This document shows, in pieces, positions 14,060-15,504 of a stretch of DNA of 15,504 nucleotides. Origin of the DNA: DATEOR01 sp963766725 (GTDB taxonomy: Bacteria > Actinomycetota > Thermoleophilia > Gaiellales > Gaiellaceae); assembly GCA_963766725.1 (NCBI GenBank), contig CAVYBK010000016.1:1-15504 (forward strand). Direction: 5' to 3'. The translations under genes were made by a program, and so were the position numbers. Position 1 is the first letter of the stretch; every line of letters begins with the position of its first letter. The notes under the pieces are model-generated. The model saw nothing but the letters and a program-made list of their open reading frames with translations, did not search any database and was not told where the DNA came from.

Positions 14060-14604
14060 GCACCGTCGAAAGCGCACGCGGAGGTTCGACTGGACGCACG
14101 ATCAATCTCCGCCCAGGACGAGCAGCCGAGCGACGACGAAGCGATGAGGTCGGAGCGTCCTAGGGAGGGATAGCCAGCCGCGGGCTGCCTTCTCCCCGGT
14201 CGTCGAACTCCGGCCTCGAAACGGCGATACCCGCATACAAGGGGATGGGAACCGCAGAAAACAAGAGAGCCAGGCCAGACCCACGGGCCTGCGGCTCTGC
14301 CCGTTTGCCTTTAACCAGGGGAGAGTTGGCGAGCCCGGCTCTCCGTAGGAAGCCGACCATACACCTGTAAGCGACAGCCGAGAAGGCCCAACCTCCGGCT
14401 ACCCCCCGGAATACCCCGTCGGACTAGCCTTTGTGCCCCAGCAGCCGAGCGACCACGGCGCGAAGGAGCTTGCGCGGCGAGCGTTGGCCGTTATCGAGGG
14501 CCGTTGGCTCAGGCCAACGTCGCGCTTGGTCGACAGCGCGGGGTTCGATCCGACCCCGCAACTCCTTAGATCGGCAGGACGCGCGTAGCTGTTGCTGATT
14601 TCCA
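14060..14604. other. 545-bp region without a convincing gene; several inverted repeats
   Basis: No frame here gives a recognisable protein. What is visible: a 14-bp direct repeat AGCAGCCGAGCGAC at 14121-14134 and 14440-14453; a stem AGAGCCAGGCC/GGCCT(GC)GGCTCT at 14266-14298; GAGAG/CTCTC at 14321-14343; and a cluster of nested hairpins at 14465-14565. A 51-codon frame from GTG 14433 to 14588 has no recognised match. The region may be decayed mobile DNA or may encode a structured RNA. Confidence 0.5.
14465..14565 (+). ncRNA. Candidate tRNA-like structured RNA (atypical or decayed)
   Basis: GGAG-c-TTGCG (14465-14474) pairs with CGCAACTCC (14557-14565), nine pairs with one bulge. Inside are hairpins at 14486-14502 (GGCC/GGCC), 14502-14519 (CGTTGGC-TCAG-GCCAACG), 14521-14540 (CGCGCT/AGCGCG) and 14538-14559 (GCGGGGT/ACCCCGC). 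The last contains GGTTCGATCC, the T-loop consensus. The layout resembles a tRNA with a long extra arm, but loop sizes are off and CCA is missing. A pseudo-tRNA or chance folding is possible. Confidence 0.3.
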
Positions 14605-15162
14605 TCAGCGATCCCGGCGTGACGGCCCGACGGTGATTCGGCGGACGGTCCAGTCAGAGCGCGCTCGTTCAGCGTCACTTTGCCGCTCGAGAGCCCGCTC
14701 AACCCGCGCAAGCCGCCGATCGACCGTGCGCCAGCCAGTCACGATCAGATCCGTCACGAGGGCCAGATCCTGAAGCCGCTCGTGGCGCTCGTGATCCATG
14801 CCGCTGCCGACGCGGGCCAAGGCAGCCGCCAACTCCTCGATGAGGCTTTGCATGCGGGCCATATGCTCGGTAACGGGGCGCACCTCGACCCGGACCGCTT
14901 CGTACAGCACGCTGCCGATGCCTTCTGGCAGCTGCATTTCCAGCTCTTCTGCGGCGCGTGAAAGCCGTTCGGCCAGGTCGCGCGCCGGGTTTTCGGGCCG
15001 GGCGCCGAGAGGACGGCCCGCCCAGGCCGGCTCTCCGAGTGCCGAGATGGCCATCTGGATGCGTTCCGCCACCGCCACGCTGACCGCCTCGCCGTTGAGA
15101 AATCGCAGCACGTTCTCCGAGGAGACTTCCGCGTGACGTGCAACCTCCGCAATCGTAGGCAT
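14605..15162 (-). CDS. LacI-type HTH protein without ligand-binding domain
   Basis: A 185-residue protein. Residues 1-45 (MPTIAEVARHAEVSSENVLR and on to NGEAVSVAVAERIQMAISALG) match the LacI-type helix-turn-helix, including the hinge-like end. Instead of the roughly 280-residue sugar-binding domain there is a mostly helical, charged region with possible coiled coil (about 65-165; LAERLSRAAEELEMQL, MARMQSLIEELAAALARV, RRLARVERALERQSDAERAR). It is likely a DNA-binding protein that dimerises through helices; ligand and targets are unknown. ATG 15162 is chosen because it starts exactly at the HTH and a promoter ends just before it; an upstream GTG would add 18 unrelated residues. A 6-bp hairpin overlaps the stop codon (14594-14609). 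Confidence 0.72.
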   Translation of the reverse strand: MPTIAEVARHAEVSSENVLRFLNGEAVSVAVAERIQMAISALGEPAWAGRPLGARPENPARDLAERLSRAAEELEMQLPEGIGSVLYEAVRVEVRPVTEHMARMQSLIEELAAALARVGSGMDHERHERLQDLALVTDLIVTGWRTVDRRLARVERALERQSDAERARSDWTVRRITVGPSRRDR

Positions 15163-15168
15163 GAACGG

Positions 15169-15197
15169 AAAGTACGGCGAGTGGAATGGCCATTCAA
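15169..15197 (-). promoter_or_regulatory. Promoter of the HTH gene, probably leaderless
   Basis: On the minus strand TTGAAT (15197-15192) and TACTTT (15174-15169) are 17 bp apart. The -10 ends 6 nt before the ATG at 15162, so the message would start at or next to the start codon. Confidence 0.55.
15184..15195. promoter_or_regulatory. 12-bp palindrome over the -35 box (candidate autoregulatory operator)
   Basis: GAATGGCCATTC is perfectly palindromic and covers part of the -35 and the spacer of the HTH gene promoter. A dimeric LacI-type HTH protein bound here would block its own promoter. Confidence 0.45.
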
Positions 15198-15199
15198 GG

Positions 15200-15397
15200 C
15201 TAGGTCTGGACCGCACGATCGAATAGGAACAGCTGCGATCGTGATCGGGGTTCGTTGTTAGACGGGCGCGACTCTTCTGAGGCAGCGTTCATGGCCGACT
15301 CGCAAGTCCCGTGGGGCGTTGACGCCTTGGGCGGCACGATCAGTGATTCCGCCTGGCGAAGCAGGCCAAGTTGGCCGACGTCGTCCGCTTTACTCAC
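15200..15397 (-). CDS. Possible small protein, 65 aa, unknown function
   Basis: An open frame of 65 codons starting at GTG 15397 with GAGGAG 6 nt upstream, a good ribosome site. The sequence (SKADDVGQLGLLRQAESLIV near the start, SQLFLFDRAVQT at the end) is not recognised and has no membrane segment or clear domain. It ends 37 bp before the HTH gene on the same strand, so the two could be linked, though the HTH gene has its own promoter. It may be spurious, and an upstream extension beyond 15397 remains open. Confidence 0.35.
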   Translation of the reverse strand: MSKADDVGQLGLLRQAESLIVPPKASTPHGTCESAMNAASEESRPSNNEPRSRSQLFLFDRAVQT

Positions 15398-15504
15398 GGC
15401 CCGCTCCTCTGTCGCGCGCTGCCGTGTTCCGCACCTCGACGTATCTCTCCGGTGTCTAGGGCTCGTCTCGTGCCGCATCCTCCGCCCGCTGAGATACTTG
15501 CCCG

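Noticed and set aside
14200..14340. Possible cobalamin or c-di-GMP riboswitch: AGCCAGGCCAGACC resembles a B12 box on the plus strand, and AAAGGCAAACGGGC resembles the GEMM motif on the minus strand
   Set aside because: The partner motifs of both classes are missing, the order does not fit, and no regulated gene follows.
14433..14588. 51-codon plus-strand frame from a GTG in the gap
   Set aside because: No ribosome site, no recognisable domain, and it coincides with the hairpin cluster.
1..15504. CRISPR arrays, toxin-antitoxin pairs, defence systems or biosynthetic clusters
   Set aside because: No regularly spaced repeats and no matching proteins were seen on either strand.

Overview
The window is very GC-rich and gene-dense. 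It reads as a piece of an actinobacterial chromosome. The gene set (a pgk-tpiA-gpmI run, GlpX-type fructose-bisphosphatase, class I aldolase, a small DUF3467-type protein, and a cyclic-nucleotide-domain/thioredoxin-reductase-like fusion) and the frequent GTG/TTG or leaderless starts suggest Actinomycetota, possibly class Thermoleophilia. That placement is inference from gene content, not a database match.

Positions 1-10,275 are mostly housekeeping genes. They begin with the tail of pgk, then tpiA and gpmI (lower glycolysis), an ECF-type sigma factor with its own promoter-like sequence, a convergent metallophosphoesterase, an M48/STE24-type membrane protease, a small DUF3467-like protein, argS, glpX, a lipoprotein alpha/beta-hydrolase, a class I fructose-bisphosphate aldolase (minus strand) and an orphan Flp-type pilin. 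Five of these genes act in glycolysis or gluconeogenesis (pgk, tpiA, gpmI, glpX, fba). Three conserved genes in the first 4 kb (pgk, gpmI, the phosphoesterase) each carry one single-base indel that breaks the frame. Every later housekeeping gene is intact, so local consensus errors are the likeliest cause.

Positions 10,348-12,325 look like the scar of a small integrated element. A 46-bp direct repeat, consisting of the 5' half of a tRNA-Gly(CCC) gene through its anticodon stem, flanks 1.9 kb. Inside are a GNAT acetyltransferase, the C-terminal catalytic remnant of a tyrosine integrase, and a stand-alone GAF-domain protein. The right-hand copy is a full tRNA-Gly with its own terminator; the left copy is only a 5' fragment. 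A near-identical 17-bp sequence carrying a tandem 6-bp motif lies just inside each end and could be integrase arm sites.

Positions 12,355-15,504 hold a fusion flavoprotein (cyclic-nucleotide-binding domain, thioredoxin-like linker, thioredoxin-reductase fold without the CxxC), a 545-bp stretch without a convincing gene but with several inverted repeats and a tRNA-like fold, and a minus-strand pair: a possible 65-aa protein followed by a LacI-type helix-turn-helix protein that has no sugar-binding domain. The second gene has a good promoter with a perfect palindrome at its -35, which suggests autoregulation.
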